From Emergencia timonensis (GTDB lineage Bacteria > Bacillota > Clostridia > Peptostreptococcales > Anaerovoracaceae): a stretch of DNA of 64,000 nucleotides. The position numbers were made by a program, and so were the translations under genes. Location: contig NZ_FLKM01000009.1 in assembly GCF_900086585.1 (NCBI RefSeq), forward strand, positions 1,116,001-1,180,000, in the 5' to 3' direction. Position 1 is the first letter of the stretch. Every line of letters begins with the position of its first letter. Shown here piece by piece: positions 34,450-42,385 of the stretch. The notes under the pieces are model-generated. The model saw only the letters and a program-made list of their open reading frames with translations. It was not told where the DNA came from and did not search any database.

Positions 34450-34542
34450 CATCGAAGGAAGCACATTAATCATTGCCGCTCTTGTGGCGGTATAAGTGCA
34501 TAGAAATCTTTGATTTCATCATTTCCACGTTTTTTATTTGTA
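34450..34542 (+). other. Intergenic segment with an RNA-like motif
   Basis: CCGC-TCTTGTG-GCGG followed by TATAAGTGCATA (34476-34502) resembles 12002-12029 in both hairpin position and the downstream GTGCATA. It ends near a GAAATC/GATTTC stem and a run of T at 34532-34537. No reading frame is supported. Confidence 0.3.
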
Positions 34543-34608
34543 AACCCTGCCATAAAGTATTATAATTATAAGTAATTGAAGATACCCTGAAGGAGAAGAG
34601 GAGAAAAA

Positions 34609-35166
34609 ATGGTGGTAGATTTCATGAAAAAACCCATTGCTGCGGCAATCAGAACAGAGAGAGACTTTAGTACCGCATTAAAATCAGATGTGGACATGGT
34701 CTTTTTACTGCATTCCAATATTATGACGGTCAATCAGTGCATCAAAGAGATACACAGCGCAGGGAAAAAGGCCTTTATCCATGTGGATTTTGCCGAAGGG
34801 ATTGGAAAAGATCGGTTTGGACTGGAATTCCTGTCCAAACAGGGCGCCGACGGCGTTTTGACGACTAGAACCAACATCATCAAGGCTGCGAAGGAATTCA
34901 ATCTCATTACGGTACAGCGATTCTTTATGATTGATTCCCATTCGGTAGGAACGTCCATCGAATCGATCAAAATATCAAAGCCGGATATCATTGAGATTAT
35001 GCCGGGCATCATTACGAAGAAAATCAAAGAGTTTTCGGAAAAAGTTGATATGCCGATTATTGCTGGCGGCATTGTGGAGACCATCGAGGAGGTGAGAGCC
35101 GCTTTAGCAGCCGGCGCCACGGTTGTTTCCACAGGAGAAGCACAGCTTTGGAATATCACAGTATAG
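34609..35166 (+). CDS. glpP: GlpP-type glycerol-3-phosphate-responsive antiterminator
   Basis: 185 residues. The family motifs 'DVDMVFLLHSNI', 'GKKAFIHVDFAEGIGKD' and 'DIIEIMPGIITKKI' are present, with the phosphate-binding end 'PIIAGGIVETIEE'. In Bacillus, GlpP binds leader mRNA of glycerol genes and prevents termination. No glycerol kinase or dehydrogenase is in this window, so its targets are elsewhere. AGGAG precedes ATG 34609. It is followed 10 bases later by the beta-CASP gene. Confidence 0.9.
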   Translation: MVVDFMKKPIAAAIRTERDFSTALKSDVDMVFLLHSNIMTVNQCIKEIHSAGKKAFIHVDFAEGIGKDRFGLEFLSKQGADGVLTTRTNIIKAAKEFNLITVQRFFMIDSHSVGTSIESIKISKPDIIEIMPGIITKKIKEFSEKVDMPIIAGGIVETIEEVRAALAAGATVVSTGEAQLWNITV

Positions 35167-35176
35167 TGGAGGAAGT

Positions 35177-36847
35177 ATGAAGATTAAATTTTGTGGTGCG
35201 TCATCAGGCGTTACCGGATCATGCCATTTATTAACTACTGGAAATCACAAGGTATTACTTGACTGCGGCCAGTTTCAGGGCGGCAAAGCACAGGAAGCGC
35301 TGAATTTTGAACCTTTTCCTTTCGAACCTTCAGAAATTGAATGCGTCATACTGAGCCACGCACACATCGATCACTGCGGCAGACTGCCCCTTCTCGTAAA
35401 GCGAGGCTTTACTGGGAAAATCTATTGCACTGATGCCACAGGAGATCTGCTGGACGTCATGCTCAAGGACAGCGGATTCATACACGAAAAGGATGCAGAA
35501 TGGAAAAGCAAAAGAGCAGCCAGAGCCGGCAAACCGCCGGTAGAACCGCTTTATACATATAAGGACGCTTGTGAAGCCTTAAAATACGTTGAACCGATTC
35601 TCTACGATCAGCAGATTCAGATTAACGACGATATGAAAATCGTATTTAACGATGCGGGTCACATTCTCGGCTCCGCCATTACCGAACTGTGGGTAAAAGA
35701 AGACGACAAGGAATCAAAGATTGTTTTTTCAGGCGATTTGGGTATGGTCAACCGACCGATTCTCAGAGACCCGACCATCATCAAAAAGGCTGATTATGTC
35801 ATCATGGAGACCACCTATGGCAACAGGAATCACCCGCAAAATGCCACCAGCATCAAACAGCTGCTTGACATCGTCCTAAAGACCACTCGCCGCGGCGGCA
35901 CGGTGGTCATTCCATCCTTTGCCGTGGGAAGAACTCAGGAGTTGATTTTTGAATTCAACAAGTTCTATGAGGAGCACAGCGACTACAAGGACGAACTGGA
36001 TAAGCTGATGGTCTATGTTGACAGTCCTATGGCGACGACGGCAACGGAAGTGTTCAGGAAGAACGCCCAGGTCTTTGACGAAGAAACGAGAGATTATATC
36101 CTCAGAGGTGACAACCCTCTGGACTTTAAGAATCTCAGATTCACCAGAAGTACGGCAGAATCACAGGCTCTGAACTTTGACAAGAGCCCGAAGATTATTA
36201 TTTCGGCCAGCGGCATGTGCGAAGCGGGAAGAATCCGCCACCATCTGAAACACAATCTTTGGGACGCCAGATCCAGTGTGATTTTCGTCGGTTATCAGGC
36301 AGAAGGCACTTTGGGAAAAATTCTGGTAGAGGGAACGAAGGATGTCACTTTATTTGGCGAAGAGGTTCACGTTAACGCTGAGATTTACAATTTGGAAGGC
36401 TTTTCCGGCCATGCGGATCAGAATGGACTATTTGCATGGATTGCTGGATTCAGACAGAAACCAAAACAGGTATTCCTGGTTCATGGCGAAGAGCAGTCGA
36501 AGATCGACTTTGGCAAGCTGATTCATGACAAGCTGGCTTATGAACCAGTGGTAGTCTTAGGAAACTCCGAATACGAACTGGATATGAACACCGCGACCAT
36601 ACTCAACAAGGAACAGGCTGAAGCGGACGCGATTTCAGACGAAGAAATTCACGATGTAAGAAGCAAAATTTCGGGTATTCACAACGACATTGAGAATATC
36701 CTCTACAATGCAGATTTGGTCATGGGCAGAAATATATCACCTGAAAAGCTAATCCGCATCAACAATATTGTACAGGAACTGGAAAAGGCGACCATCAATC
36801 TGGGATCGACTGTAACGGAAGAGGATCGCAGTTCAGTGCAGGTATAA
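35177..36847 (+). CDS. Beta-CASP metallo-beta-lactamase-fold ribonuclease-like protein
   Basis: 556 residues. Metal motif 'LSHAHIDHCGRLP' near residue 55, 'NDAGHILGS', 'FSGDLG', then beta-CASP motifs ('PSFAVGRTQELIFEF', 'IIISASGMCEAGRIRHHL', 'VHVNAEIYNLEGFSGHADQNGL' in pieces, 'LVHGEEQSK'). It belongs to the CPSF73/YsH1-like branch of RNA-processing nucleases. A ~70-residue C-terminal helical extension is beyond the core. GGAGGAAGT precedes ATG 35177; longer starts overlap glpP. Confidence 0.92.
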   Translation: MKIKFCGASSGVTGSCHLLTTGNHKVLLDCGQFQGGKAQEALNFEPFPFEPSEIECVILSHAHIDHCGRLPLLVKRGFTGKIYCTDATGDLLDVMLKDSGFIHEKDAEWKSKRAARAGKPPVEPLYTYKDACEALKYVEPILYDQQIQINDDMKIVFNDAGHILGSAITELWVKEDDKESKIVFSGDLGMVNRPILRDPTIIKKADYVIMETTYGNRNHPQNATSIKQLLDIVLKTTRRGGTVVIPSFAVGRTQELIFEFNKFYEEHSDYKDELDKLMVYVDSPMATTATEVFRKNAQVFDEETRDYILRGDNPLDFKNLRFTRSTAESQALNFDKSPKIIISASGMCEAGRIRHHLKHNLWDARSSVIFVGYQAEGTLGKILVEGTKDVTLFGEEVHVNAEIYNLEGFSGHADQNGLFAWIAGFRQKPKQVFLVHGEEQSKIDFGKLIHDKLAYEPVVVLGNSEYELDMNTATILNKEQAEADAISDEEIHDVRSKISGIHNDIENILYNADLVMGRNISPEKLIRINNIVQELEKATINLGSTVTEEDRSSVQV

Positions 36848-36850
36848 AAT

Positions 36851-37498
36851 ATGGAAAAGAACGTAATTATTATAGGCATTGCCGGCGGTACTGGATCGGG
36901 TAAAAGTACGATGATCGAGAGGATTGAAAAACAATTCAGCAGTCAGATCACCATTTTGAGCCATGATTTTTACTACAAGGCACACAATCAGATGACTTAC
37001 GATGAGCGATGCAAATTGAACTATGACCATCCGGATGCCTTTGACACTGATTTGATGATTGAGCATATCAAAAAGCTGAAGCAGTGGCAAAGCATTGCGC
37101 GTCCGGTATACGACTTTACCATCCATAATCGGGTGGAGGAGACGGTGACGGTTTACCCTGCCAAAGTGATCGTGGTAGAAGGCATTTTAATCTTCGAGAA
37201 TAAAGAACTTTTGGATCTCTTTGATATCAAAGTCTTCATCGACACCGACGCCGATGTGAGAATCATCAGGCGAATCATGAGAGACGTACAGGAAAGAGGC
37301 AGAACTCTGCAGTCGGTTGTCAACCAGTATCTGACCACCGTCAAACTGATGCATGAGCAGTTTGTAGAGCCGAGTAAGAAAAACGCGGATATTATCGTAC
37401 CAGAAGGCGGCTATAACCTAGTCGCCCTCGATATGCTCAATCAAAGAATTCATGCGCTGCTGCACGATGAAGATGAAATTGGAGGATTAACGAGATGA
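36851..37498 (+). CDS. udk: Uridine kinase
   Basis: 215 residues. Phosphorylates uridine and cytidine in pyrimidine salvage. P-loop 'GIAGGTGSGKSTMIERI' at residues ~8-24, 'LSHDFYYKAHNQM', 'YDHPDAFDTDLM', and the lid 'RIMRDVQERGRTLQSV'. The stop overlaps the hom start as ATGA. Confidence 0.95.
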   Translation: MEKNVIIIGIAGGTGSGKSTMIERIEKQFSSQITILSHDFYYKAHNQMTYDERCKLNYDHPDAFDTDLMIEHIKKLKQWQSIARPVYDFTIHNRVEETVTVYPAKVIVVEGILIFENKELLDLFDIKVFIDTDADVRIIRRIMRDVQERGRTLQSVVNQYLTTVKLMHEQFVEPSKKNADIIVPEGGYNLVALDMLNQRIHALLHDEDEIGGLTR

Positions 37499-38541
37499 AT
37501 GATTTAAAACTTGCCCTGCTGGGTTTTGGCAATGCGGGACAGGCTTTTGCGAAGATGCTTTGTGAAAAGCAAGCGGAAATCAGGCAGGTCTACGGCCGCG
37601 GTGTCATCGTAACGGCCATCGCTACCCACTCAAAAGGTACGATTGTCGATGCTGCGGGGATTGATCTAGTCAAAGCCTGCAAGGATGTCACCGAAACAGG
37701 AAAGTTTGCAGCGGATACAAGAGGCCTCTGCGGACTGACTACCTTTGCAGTCATCGAGCAGGCGGATTACGACGCGATCTGTGAACTGACGCCGCTGGAG
37801 ATTTTTACAGGACAGCCTGCCATCGACCACATCAAAGCGGCTTTTGGCCGCGGTAAGCATGTAATCAGCGCCAACAAAGGCCCTATTGCATGGGCTTATG
37901 ATGAGCTTTCAGCGGCTGCTGCTGCAAAGGATCTGCTGTTCTTCTATGAAACCACTGTGATGGATGGTACGCCGATTTTTAATCTGGTTGAGCACACGCT
38001 CAAGTTCTGCAAAATTACAGAGGTTTCCGGTATTCTCAACAGCACGACCAACTACATTTTAGAGGAACTGGCGGCTGGCAAGGAATACGATACGGTTATA
38101 GAAGCGGGGAAAAAGCTGGGGTTCATCGAGGCAAATCCCGCTATGGACATTGAAGGTTACGATGCGGCGGCAAAGGTGACTGCGTTGCTCAACGTTTTGA
38201 TGAAAGCGGGCATTACACCAGATGATGTTGACCGAACTGGCATCGAAAATATTACCCTGGAGGACATTCAGGCGGCTGCAGCCAAGGGAAAGGTAATTAA
38301 GCTTCTATGTAAGGGGCGTTTGACAGACGGAAAGGTAGAAGCTTCTGTAAAACCTGTCGAGGTGGATCAAAGCGATATGCTGGCTTCTGTGGACAGTACC
38401 ACTTCCATCGTATCTATTACCACTGATCTCATGGGGAAACTCTCTGTCATAGAGCATGCGCCAGAGATTGAACAGACTGCCTACGGCATCTTCGGTGACG
38501 TGATCCGAATAATGGAGTTGGCCCCAACTTCTGAGTCGTAG
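37495..38541 (+). CDS. hom: Homoserine dehydrogenase
   Basis: 348 residues, a short form without the ACT regulatory domain. NAD(P)-binding 'LALLGFGNAGQAFAKML', catalytic-core 'HVISANKGPIAWAY', 'YETTVMDGTPIFNL', 'GILNSTTNYILEEL', and 'DIEGYDAAAKVTALL'. The absence of ACT suggests weak threonine feedback. The last ~7 codons lie inside the modular repeat that starts at 38519, so the C-terminus has been rewritten by that element. Confidence 0.93.
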   Translation: MNDLKLALLGFGNAGQAFAKMLCEKQAEIRQVYGRGVIVTAIATHSKGTIVDAAGIDLVKACKDVTETGKFAADTRGLCGLTTFAVIEQADYDAICELTPLEIFTGQPAIDHIKAAFGRGKHVISANKGPIAWAYDELSAAAAAKDLLFFYETTVMDGTPIFNLVEHTLKFCKITEVSGILNSTTNYILEELAAGKEYDTVIEAGKKLGFIEANPAMDIEGYDAAAKVTALLNVLMKAGITPDDVDRTGIENITLEDIQAAAAKGKVIKLLCKGRLTDGKVEASVKPVEVDQSDMLASVDSTTSIVSITTDLMGKLSVIEHAPEIEQTAYGIFGDVIRIMELAPTSES

Positions 38542-38690
38542 ATTGCCACGTGCTAAAGCACTGCAATCTTGACAGGGGACCTACCATACATTTGTTGCAC
38601 AAATGTGGTTAGGTCTCCCAAGAAATTGATGGGCAGTCCTTATGCTTTTACGCCCCGACTTTTGGCGGAATGGCGTAAGTCGTATAATGG
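38519..38690. repeat. Modular palindromic repeat in the hom-EamA gap
   Basis: 38519-38563 and 38638-38690 match the clpX-lon repeat in inverse orientation. The second module has stem TTACGCC/GGCGTAA, compared with TAACGCC/GGCGTTA in the other copy, a compensated change. Between them is a hairpin ACCTA..ACATTTGT/ACAAATGT..TAGGT (38580-38615). The module edge GTCGTATAATGG could double as a -10 for the downstream gene. Confidence 0.75.
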
Positions 38691-38723
38691 AGCTAATAAA
38701 TTAGAAAAGGACGTTAATACGAT

Positions 38724-39692
38724 ATGAAAGAAAGAATAACCGATAAAAAGTGGTTTGTTTACGCATTGGTACCGCTCTGTGCGCTGTGCTGGGGATTCTC
38801 CTATCTTGGAATTACAGTAACCCTGAAGAGTCTTGAGCCGATTCAGCTCCTGGCCATGCGCTGGACAGTATCAGCGCTGATTTTTTTACTTTTAGCGGCA
38901 TGCAGGGTCATAAAGATTCAATACAAGGGAAAGGACATCAAACTGGTCTTGACTGTTGGTATTTTACAGCCTTGTATTTATTCCATCTTCGAGACTGTCG
39001 GCGTCAAACTGACTACGACCTCAGAATCGTCCATCTTTATTGCGACGATTCCTTTGATGGTTCTGATTATCGGATCTGTAATATTGCATAAGAAAAACAG
39101 CAGGAGAACGATTCTCGCCATTATCATGGCCTTTGCCGGCGTGGTTATCTGCGTTGCCTTTTCCCCGAACTTTTCAATTGGAGGAAAGGGTCTGGGCTAT
39201 TTGATTCTGTTCTGCGCCGTGCTGACAGGCGCGTTCTACACTTACTCCAGCAGTAAAGCGGCAGAACAATTTGACGCCGTCGAAGTCACCTTCAGCATTT
39301 CTGTCATGGGAGGCATTTTCTTTAACTGCGTCAGCTTTGCTATGGGTTATGGGCTCAGCGGCTATAGGGCCTGTCTGACAGATATAAAACTGCTGATCGG
39401 CGTGCTGTTCTTAGGTATCTGCTGTTCCTGCCTTTGCTACCTGATTTTTAACTTCGTGTTGGGCAAATTGCCGACGGCCATCGGTACCAACCTGGTTACG
39501 AACTCTACTACTGCGGTAGGCGTCATATCAGGCTGTGTCTTTGCTGGGGACCCCTTTGGCTGGTATACGGTTGCAGGCGTCGCCCTGACCATCACAGGCG
39601 TTTGTCTTTCCTCTTTGGGAAACAAAGAGTTGACGGAGCCTGCTGCAGAAGCAGATGCAGGGCCAATGGCTGAGATTGCGGAAGGAAAATAA
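38724..39692 (+). CDS. EamA/DMT-family transporter
   Basis: 322 residues with ten membrane helices in two EamA repeats ('ALCWGFSYLGITVTLKSLEP' in parts; 'LPTAIGTNLVTNSTTAVGVISG' in parts). Probably exports an amino acid or metabolite. The acidic C-terminal tail (~20 residues) is cytoplasmic. AAGGAC precedes the ATG. It is downstream of the modular repeat and may be served by the TATAAT in it. Confidence 0.9.
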   Translation: MKERITDKKWFVYALVPLCALCWGFSYLGITVTLKSLEPIQLLAMRWTVSALIFLLLAACRVIKIQYKGKDIKLVLTVGILQPCIYSIFETVGVKLTTTSESSIFIATIPLMVLIIGSVILHKKNSRRTILAIIMAFAGVVICVAFSPNFSIGGKGLGYLILFCAVLTGAFYTYSSSKAAEQFDAVEVTFSISVMGGIFFNCVSFAMGYGLSGYRACLTDIKLLIGVLFLGICCSCLCYLIFNFVLGKLPTAIGTNLVTNSTTAVGVISGCVFAGDPFGWYTVAGVALTITGVCLSSLGNKELTEPAAEADAGPMAEIAEGK

Positions 39693-39707
39693 GTCTTACG
39701 AGATAAC

Positions 39708-39732
39708 AGAGGTCTGACAAGGCCTCTTTTTC
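39708..39732 (+). terminator. Intrinsic terminator
   Basis: AGAGG.C pairs with G.CCTCT and is followed by TTTTTC. Confidence 0.7.
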
Positions 39733-39768
39733 TTTGTTCATTTGTTGGGTGTACTGCTCAAAAAGGAT

Positions 39769-39797
39769 TTGACATTATATGTAAAATATGATAAAAA
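39769..39797 (+). promoter_or_regulatory. Promoter of the 39827 gene
   Basis: TTGACA (39769-39774), 17-base spacer, TAAAAA (39792-39797), 29 bases before the ATG. Confidence 0.6.
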
Positions 39798-39826
39798 TTA
39801 GATAGAGGTTTCGGAAAGAGGAAGTT

Positions 39827-40228
39827 ATGGCTAGAGAATGGCAACAGACCAAATTTAAAGAATACGTGATGCCAGATCCAGTATATTATCAGAGTCTTTG
39901 GGCTGTCAGGGACTTAGAGAGAATGGAGGTGCGATTAGAGGAACTGAAAAGAGAGAAGAAGGCCTGCAGCAGCAGTCTGATCTGTGAAGGCAAGCACACA
40001 TCGCTGGTGAGCAGGCCCACAGAAAACCACGCTTTAGAAATGGCCATTTTAGAGGATCGAATCAAGGCGATTAGAGAAGCGCTTACCATTGTACCCGAGA
40101 GCTATCGGACCTTTGTCTTGAGCAATATCATTTTTAAGACTTCAGGAAAAGGATATCCTAATAAGCTATGGCGGGTATGGAAACAGCGGTTTTTATATCA
40201 AGTCGCAAAGAATCTATCTATTATGTAG
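39827..40228 (+). CDS. Hypothetical protein with phage-regulator-like helical fold
   Basis: 133 residues, all helical. A central coiled region ('LERMEVRLEELKREKKACSS') is followed by 'ALEMAILEDRIKAIREAL' and a C-terminal region ('PESYRTFVLSNIIFKTSGK ... LWRVWKQRFLYQVAKNL') that resembles the sigma-region-4-like helix-turn-helix of ArpU/RinA-type proteins. Own promoter. No other phage genes are nearby, so prophage origin is not supported. It may be a small transcription factor. Confidence 0.6.
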   Translation: MAREWQQTKFKEYVMPDPVYYQSLWAVRDLERMEVRLEELKREKKACSSSLICEGKHTSLVSRPTENHALEMAILEDRIKAIREALTIVPESYRTFVLSNIIFKTSGKGYPNKLWRVWKQRFLYQVAKNLSIM

Positions 40229-40271
40229 AATCTGTTTGTGGAAAATAATTACTTAAATACAAATAAATGTA

Positions 40272-40300
40272 TTGAAAGAGGAAGAAAAGTGTGGTAATAT
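40272..40300 (+). promoter_or_regulatory. Promoter of the Tad-like operon
   Basis: TTGAAA (40272-40277), 17-base spacer, TAATAT (40295-40300). A terminator hairpin lies 31 bases downstream, before the first gene. Confidence 0.65.
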
Positions 40301-40331
40301 GATATTGAGAATAAATGGAAGTAAATGGGAA

Positions 40332-40357
40332 GAGACTGCGGCTGCAGTCTCTTTTTT
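40332..40357 (+). terminator. Terminator in the leader of the Tad-like operon (possible attenuator)
   Basis: GAGACTGC pairs with GCAGTCTC over loop GGCT and is followed by six T. It lies between the promoter at 40272-40300 and the first gene at 40391, so it may limit operon transcription. Confidence 0.8.
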
Positions 40358-40390
40358 CGTTGATTCTCTAATGATAAAGAAAGGAGGAAT

Positions 40391-40999
40391 ATGAATAGAG
40401 CGAGAATTTTAAGGCAGGGCGCAGGAGGGATTTTTCTGTTGACTTTTATGGCAGTCTTCACATTTGCCGATTACACGTACGAGGACCAACCGTATGTATC
40501 CCAAATGGCAAGCGTCAGCGAGTCAGAGGACACGCTAGAGCAGGAGCCATCTATTGAACCCCCTGATGACGGAGAAAAAGAAGTTGCGCAAGCGGTTTTA
40601 GTGGGAACGGTATCTCACACAGAGGAGTGGGAAAATAATCGAAACTCGTTTAATGTTTACTGCAGAGACAGCGGGGAGGAACAGTGGCTGAGAGCGTCCG
40701 ATGTCTATTGGTCTGGAGAGAAATTCTGCCTATCGGCTGTGGTGTCAGGAAAAAAACAGCCATCAATGATCAAAGTAAGGATTGAGGACAGTCCATATGA
40801 AACCACTCTTCGCAGAAAAAGAGGAATATGGGAAGGCGCACTCTTTGACAACTCCATGATAAACAGATGGGGCAGAGACGGAAAAGAGAGTCTGCAGTTT
40901 GTTTTTTCCGCCGTCATAGACGGCAATCACTGCGAGGACATGCAGCAGGTAACCGTAGACGATCTGCACAAATACTGGTTGATGCATAGAAAGGAATAA
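40391..40999 (+). CDS. Secreted/anchored protein opening the Tad-like operon
   Basis: 202 residues. A hydrophobic N-terminal segment (residues ~12-26) serves as signal or anchor, then an acidic linker ('SESEDTLEQEPSIEPPDDGEKE', in pieces) and a beta-rich domain of ~135 residues with two cysteines. GGAGG precedes the ATG. The stop is 2 bases before the next gene's GTG. No family recognised. Its place suggests a surface or assembly role in the pilus system. Confidence 0.65.
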   Translation: MNRARILRQGAGGIFLLTFMAVFTFADYTYEDQPYVSQMASVSESEDTLEQEPSIEPPDDGEKEVAQAVLVGTVSHTEEWENNRNSFNVYCRDSGEEQWLRASDVYWSGEKFCLSAVVSGKKQPSMIKVRIEDSPYETTLRRKRGIWEGALFDNSMINRWGRDGKESLQFVFSAVIDGNHCEDMQQVTVDDLHKYWLMHRKE

Positions 41000-41001
41000 C
41001 T

Positions 41002-41580
41002 GTGGAGAAGGGAAAGAAAATCATTGGAATCGTCTTAATTCTAGTCAGTATTGCAGCACTGTTCACCTGGGAAAAGTGGGGAAAGAACAGATTTCTGTAT
41101 GAAGATGTATTGGCGTTTTCACAGAATGTAGAAAAAGGAACTGTAATTACAGAGGATATGATCAGCACCGTAAAGATGGATATCGGTGAGGAAGATCAAC
41201 TAAAAAGTGCGGATAAGAAAAGTATTATTGGCCGCGAAGCAGCCTTTTTTATCCACAAAGGAGCACCGCTGTTCAGAGAATACTTCGTCGAAGAAGGCTT
41301 GACTGCAGATGAAAAACGGGATCGCTACATCTTATCCATTCCAGCAGACTGGCTGCTGTCTGCACCAAAGACTATGACTCGCGGCGACAGGGCGTATTTC
41401 TACTCTAATGGCAAGTTTGTAACTTCCGCAATACTCTCATATGCGGAGGAAGAGGGGAAATCCTATGAGGTTGTGGTTTCCGCCAGCCAGGCTGAAACGC
41501 TTTCTAAGATTGCCAGCCGCGGAGATGAAATCGTCATAACTTATACGACAAACGCAGCAGAAGCAGTCGGCGTATCATAA
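41002..41580 (+). CDS. CpaB-like SAF-domain pilus assembly protein
   Basis: 192 residues, GTG start after AAGGAA. N-terminal membrane helix (residues ~7-23), then a SAF domain ('VEKGTVITEDMISTVKM', 'IIGREAAFFIHKGAPLFREYF') and a CpaB-type C-terminal part ('YILSIPADWLLSAPKTMTRGDRAYFY' in pieces). CpaB/RcpC proteins act at the outer face of Tad pilus machines. It is shorter than proteobacterial CpaB (~250-300 residues). Confidence 0.75.
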   Translation: MEKGKKIIGIVLILVSIAALFTWEKWGKNRFLYEDVLAFSQNVEKGTVITEDMISTVKMDIGEEDQLKSADKKSIIGREAAFFIHKGAPLFREYFVEEGLTADEKRDRYILSIPADWLLSAPKTMTRGDRAYFYSNGKFVTSAILSYAEEEGKSYEVVVSASQAETLSKIASRGDEIVITYTTNAAEAVGVS

Positions 41581-41632
41581 GCATGAGGCGTCGCCCCGAG
41601 TTCTCTCTGATCTTGGGGTGACGCCATTAGGA
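41581..41632 (+). promoter_or_regulatory. RBS-adjacent hairpin upstream of the cpaE-like gene
   Basis: GCATGA, then GGCGTC-G-CCCC ... GGGG-T-GACGCC, then ATTAGGAGG. Same plan as the dapB and lon leaders with a different stem sequence. Here it fills an intercistronic gap inside an operon and could be an internal terminator-like or translation-control structure. Confidence 0.6.
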
Positions 41633-41638
41633 GGAGAA

Positions 41639-42385
41639 ATGAAAAAAATAATTGGATTCTTTGGCGGAGACAGCCAAGTCGGCACGACGATGATTTCTCA
41701 ATCAATTGCCGAATGTCTCAAAACCTGCGGTAAGCAGGTGCTTTTGATTAAAGGAAGCGGTAAGTACGGAGAGGAATTTATGAACGGAGACGGCAGATAC
41801 TCTCTCGATGATATCAAGGCTAATATTATCAGCGGAAAAGTATCTTATGAAGATATGGAACAGGTGATAATAGAATCCAAGGGTCTCTTTGTCATATCTT
41901 CAGTAAGAAATCCTTTTACATCCAAATACTATCCGGAGAACACCTACGAAGTCATGCTGGCTTCTGTGGCTGACGAGTTCGACTATATCGTCATCGATGC
42001 GGGAAACGATGCAAATCTGGGTCTCATGATATCTGCACTGAATGTATCGGATAGCCGCTATTTTGTTACAACCCAGCAGTCAAAGGCGATTCACCGTCTG
42101 ATTCAGATGAAGAAAAATATTACACAACCCCTCGGCCTGGACGGTCATTTAATTATCAACAAATATATGAAAGATCCAGCGTTATTCTTAAAACGGGATA
42201 TTGAAAGCCTCTGTGAAATACAAAACGCATCCATGGTACCGTATTTGGAATATGGCTGGCAGATGGAAATGGAGGGGAGAACACTGATGCACTTTCACAA
42301 ATTTGCAAAATCCATAGAACAAATCGTAGCGGATTTTGAAGAGACCCCCAAGAAGGAAAAGACATGGAAAAAGAGTTTTGCTTAG
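41639..42385 (+). CDS. CpaE/TadZ-like ParA-fold protein
   Basis: 248 residues. A MinD/ParA-type fold with 'IIGFFGGDSQVGTTMISQSIAE' at the N-terminus, 'EFDYIVIDAGNDANLGL' in the middle and 'HLIINKYMKD' later. The P-loop lacks the usual signature lysine and the GK(T/S) step, reading SQVGTT. TadZ/CpaE proteins position the pilus machine, and some have degenerate ATP sites. AGGAGG precedes ATG 41639. It overlaps the next gene by 22 bases. Confidence 0.78.
   Translation: MKKIIGFFGGDSQVGTTMISQSIAECLKTCGKQVLLIKGSGKYGEEFMNGDGRYSLDDIKANIISGKVSYEDMEQVIIESKGLFVISSVRNPFTSKYYPENTYEVMLASVADEFDYIVIDAGNDANLGLMISALNVSDSRYFVTTQQSKAIHRLIQMKKNITQPLGLDGHLIINKYMKDPALFLKRDIESLCEIQNASMVPYLEYGWQMEMEGRTLMHFHKFAKSIEQIVADFEETPKKEKTWKKSFA

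Noticed and set aside
39827..40228. Prophage fragment
   Set aside because: A single ArpU/RinA-like helical protein with its own promoter and no other phage genes is not enough.
40299..40394. 31-codon leader peptide overlapping the first Tad-like gene
   Set aside because: Its ATG lies within the -10 of the only visible promoter, so it would not be on the transcript; no ribosome site at proper spacing.
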